This document shows positions 62,450 through 64,000 of a stretch of DNA of 64,000 nt, piece by piece. The notes under the pieces were generated by a model. That model saw only the letters and a program-made list of their open reading frames with translations, was not told the DNA's origin and ran no database searches. The position numbers were made by a program, and so were the translations under genes. Numbering within the stretch: position 1 is the stretch's first letter; each line of letters opens with the position of its first letter. The DNA is from Anaerolineae bacterium (GTDB lineage Bacteria; Chloroflexota; Anaerolineae; Aggregatilineales; UBA2796). The stretch covers positions 186,001 to 250,000 of the forward strand of contig JAHBVJ010000002.1 in NCBI GenBank assembly GCA_019637615.1, given 5' to 3'.

Positions 62450-62788
62450 ATGAAACAGCCGCTGCATCGGTTTAAGGCCGAATTTTTCAAGACGTTGGGG
62501 CATCCCGCGCGTCTTGCCATCATCGATCATCTGCGCGATGGCGAAAAAAGCGTCAACGAGCTGCAAGTGCTCATCGACGCGGATCAATCGACCGTCTCGC
62601 AGCAGCTTGCCAAACTGCGCAGCGCCAACATCGTTGACTCGCGCAAGGTCGGCACGACGGTCTACTACACCGCACGCGATCCGATGATCTTCAAGCTGCT
62701 GGATGTCGCCCGCGAGATTTTCAACAATCAGCTCGTCGGGACGCAAGACATGCTCCAAGAACTTAACAGGGAAACCGCCAATACCTAA
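62450..62788 (+). CDS. ArsR/SmtB-family regulator without cysteines
   Basis: This 112-residue winged-helix protein has FKTLGHPARLAIIDHLRDGE and STVSQQLAKLRSANIVDSRKVG, the ArsR fold with DNA-recognition helix. It contains no cysteine, so the usual arsenic and cysteine-based metal sites are absent; another ligand or pH might be sensed. It overlaps no gene and is followed 78 nt later by a SulP transporter, which it probably controls with itself. Confidence 0.92.
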   Translation: MKQPLHRFKAEFFKTLGHPARLAIIDHLRDGEKSVNELQVLIDADQSTVSQQLAKLRSANIVDSRKVGTTVYYTARDPMIFKLLDVAREIFNNQLVGTQDMLQELNRETANT

Positions 62789-62866
62789 TGCCCACGTGCC
62801 TCAGATTGATCGCCGTCAATTCCATCCTTGATTCCACCGTTGATTGCTAAAAGGATCAGCCGCATC

Positions 62867-64000
62867 GTGCAATTGCTCTCCTCTTTCACGCTGTTTCGAA
62901 TACTGCGTAACGAATTCCAGAACTATACTGTGCAAAGTTTCCGACAAGACCTCATCGCGGGCATCACCGTCGCGGCGGTGGCCTTACCGCTGGCACTGGC
63001 CTTCGGGGTAGCGTCCGGTGCGACGGCGGCGGCTGGACTCGTCACCGCTGTGATCGCTGGCCTCGTGATCGGCGTCCTGAGCGGCGCAGGCACACAGATT
63101 TCGGGGCCAACCGGCACCATGTCCGCCGTGCTTGTGGTCATCGCCAGTCAGTTTGGCATCCAAGCCGTGTGGATCACGACCCTGTTGGCGGGGCTGATCA
63201 TCCTCAGTTTGGGGCTGCTGCGGCTCGGTCACATCGCCAACTTTATTCCCGCATCCGTGATCACGGGGTTCACCAGTGGCGTCGCTGCCATCATCTTCAT
63301 CGGGCAGATCGACAATCTATTGGGCGTGAAAACGCCCTCGACCTCCAACGCGCTGCTGAAATTGGTGCATTATTTTCAAGGTGGATTCACGCCTAATCAG
63401 ACGACCATCGTCTTGTGTGTGGCGGTCATCCTGATCATTGTGCTGTGGCCTAAGCCGTGGAACAAAGTCATCCCCGGCACGTTAGCCTCCATCGTGATCA
63501 TCACGGGCGTGGTCGATGTCTTCCACATCAACGTCCCCGTGATCGGCACTATTCCGCAAACTATCGTCCTCGATGAACATCTGACGTTGGCGACCATCCC
63601 ATGGGAATTGGTCGGTCAGTTGATCGTCCCCGCGCTGTCGATTGCCGCGCTCGTCGTGATCGAGGCGCTGTTGAGCGGCGCGGCGGCGAATCGCTTGCCC
63701 GAATCGCAGTTGCGCATGGTGAACGATCAACATCTGATCGCCCTCGGCATCGGGAATCTGATCAGTCCGTTCTTCGGCGGCGTACCTGCTACCTCTGCCT
63801 TCGCCCGCACCAGCATCGGGCTGCGCAGCGGTTCCCGTACTCGCGTCACCAGCATCGTGCATTCTGTTACGCTGTTGTTCGCCATTCTCATCGCTGCGCC
63901 TTCGCTTTCCAAAATCCCGCTGTCCGTACTGGCGGGGGTCTTGGCAGTGACGACATGGCGCATGAACAATTGGCCCGCGATTCGCAAAATGTTCAAGCAG
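62867..64000 (+). CDS. SulP-family anion transporter (3' end outside window)
   Basis: The frame runs open to the window end (378 codons seen). It has the SulP N-terminal segments FRQDLIAGITVAAVALPLAL, AGTQISGPTGTMSAVLVVI and ITGFTSGVAAIIFIGQIDNL, and further helices to PSLSKIPLSVLAGVLAVTT. SulP proteins carry sulfate, bicarbonate or other anions. GTG 62867 is chosen with AAGGAT upstream; GTG 62930 is possible but would drop the usual N-terminal stretch. A STAS domain is expected downstream but is not in the window. Confidence 0.9.
   Translation, partial: MQLLSSFTLFRILRNEFQNYTVQSFRQDLIAGITVAAVALPLALAFGVASGATAAAGLVTAVIAGLVIGVLSGAGTQISGPTGTMSAVLVVIASQFGIQAVWITTLLAGLIILSLGLLRLGHIANFIPASVITGFTSGVAAIIFIGQIDNLLGVKTPSTSNALLKLVHYFQGGFTPNQTTIVLCVAVILIIVLWPKPWNKVIPGTLASIVIITGVVDVFHINVPVIGTIPQTIVLDEHLTLATIPWELVGQLIVPALSIAALVVIEALLSGAAANRLPESQLRMVNDQHLIALGIGNLISPFFGGVPATSAFARTSIGLRSGSRTRVTSIVHSVTLLFAILIAAPSLSKIPLSVLAGVLAVTTWRMNNWPAIRKMFKQ

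Overview
The window looks like a chromosomal segment of a free-living Chloroflexota bacterium, most likely of the Anaerolineae group. This is inferred from gene content, not from any marker gene. The signs are a MalT-like LuxR (LAL) regulator, LacI-controlled sugar importers, a Hanks kinase fused to a response regulator, TIR-domain membrane proteins with FGE-like or SH3 ectodomains, LysW-type lysine genes, and a ScyD/Sco/cytochrome/cupredoxin cluster. Base composition is moderately GC-rich and even. I saw no phage, insertion sequence, integrase or CRISPR array.

Layout. 0-7 kb: DegV, an MDR oxidoreductase, two small membrane proteins and a conserved 92-aa protein beside a large LuxR-type ATPase regulator; two of these genes carry matching 91-bp upstream elements. 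7-17 kb: an Opp-type importer, a GH51 arabinofuranosidase and a divergent LacI regulator, read as an arabino-oligosaccharide locus with two perfect operator-like dyads. 17-20 kb: a repeat-rich non-coding stretch behind a near-consensus promoter, then a fused large+medium subunit B12-dependent diol dehydratase with no small subunit beside it. 20.9-26.8 kb: ScyD/ScyE-like propeller, cytochrome c, double cupredoxin, Sco, second cytochrome c, then a kinase-REC-HTH fusion; two of the genes share an upstream regulatory block. 27.5-36.9 kb: SDR, O-methyltransferase, phosphoesterase, homocitrate synthase, S9 peptidase, LysJ- and LysZ-type enzymes, tRNA-Glu, a 24-codon leaderless gene with its own promoter and terminator, and two membrane proteins.

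37-47.4 kb: DUF2809, a TIR-TM-FGE protein, a secreted propeller protein, then a LacI-controlled CUT1 sugar importer with a secreted glycosidase; the LacI gene has a textbook promoter between two identical operators. 47.5-53.7 kb: a cytosine-deaminase-like enzyme followed by a BMP-type nucleobase/nucleoside ABC importer, a salvage module. 53.7-64 kb: TIR-SH3 protein, secreted SnoaL protein, ECF sigma factor with its own SnoaL domain, LLM oxidoreductase, SH3 membrane protein, an ABC-F ATPase behind an apparent leader-peptide/terminator attenuator, a proline iminopeptidase-like hydrolase, and a cysteine-free ArsR regulator upstream of a SulP transporter cut by the window end.

The most interesting items are the leaderless 24-codon gene (35650-35760), the ABC-F attenuator (61007-61274), the duplicated regulatory elements (2974/4241 and 20780/22562), the orphan fused dehydratase, and three families of dispersed intergenic repeats that occur together in two gaps.
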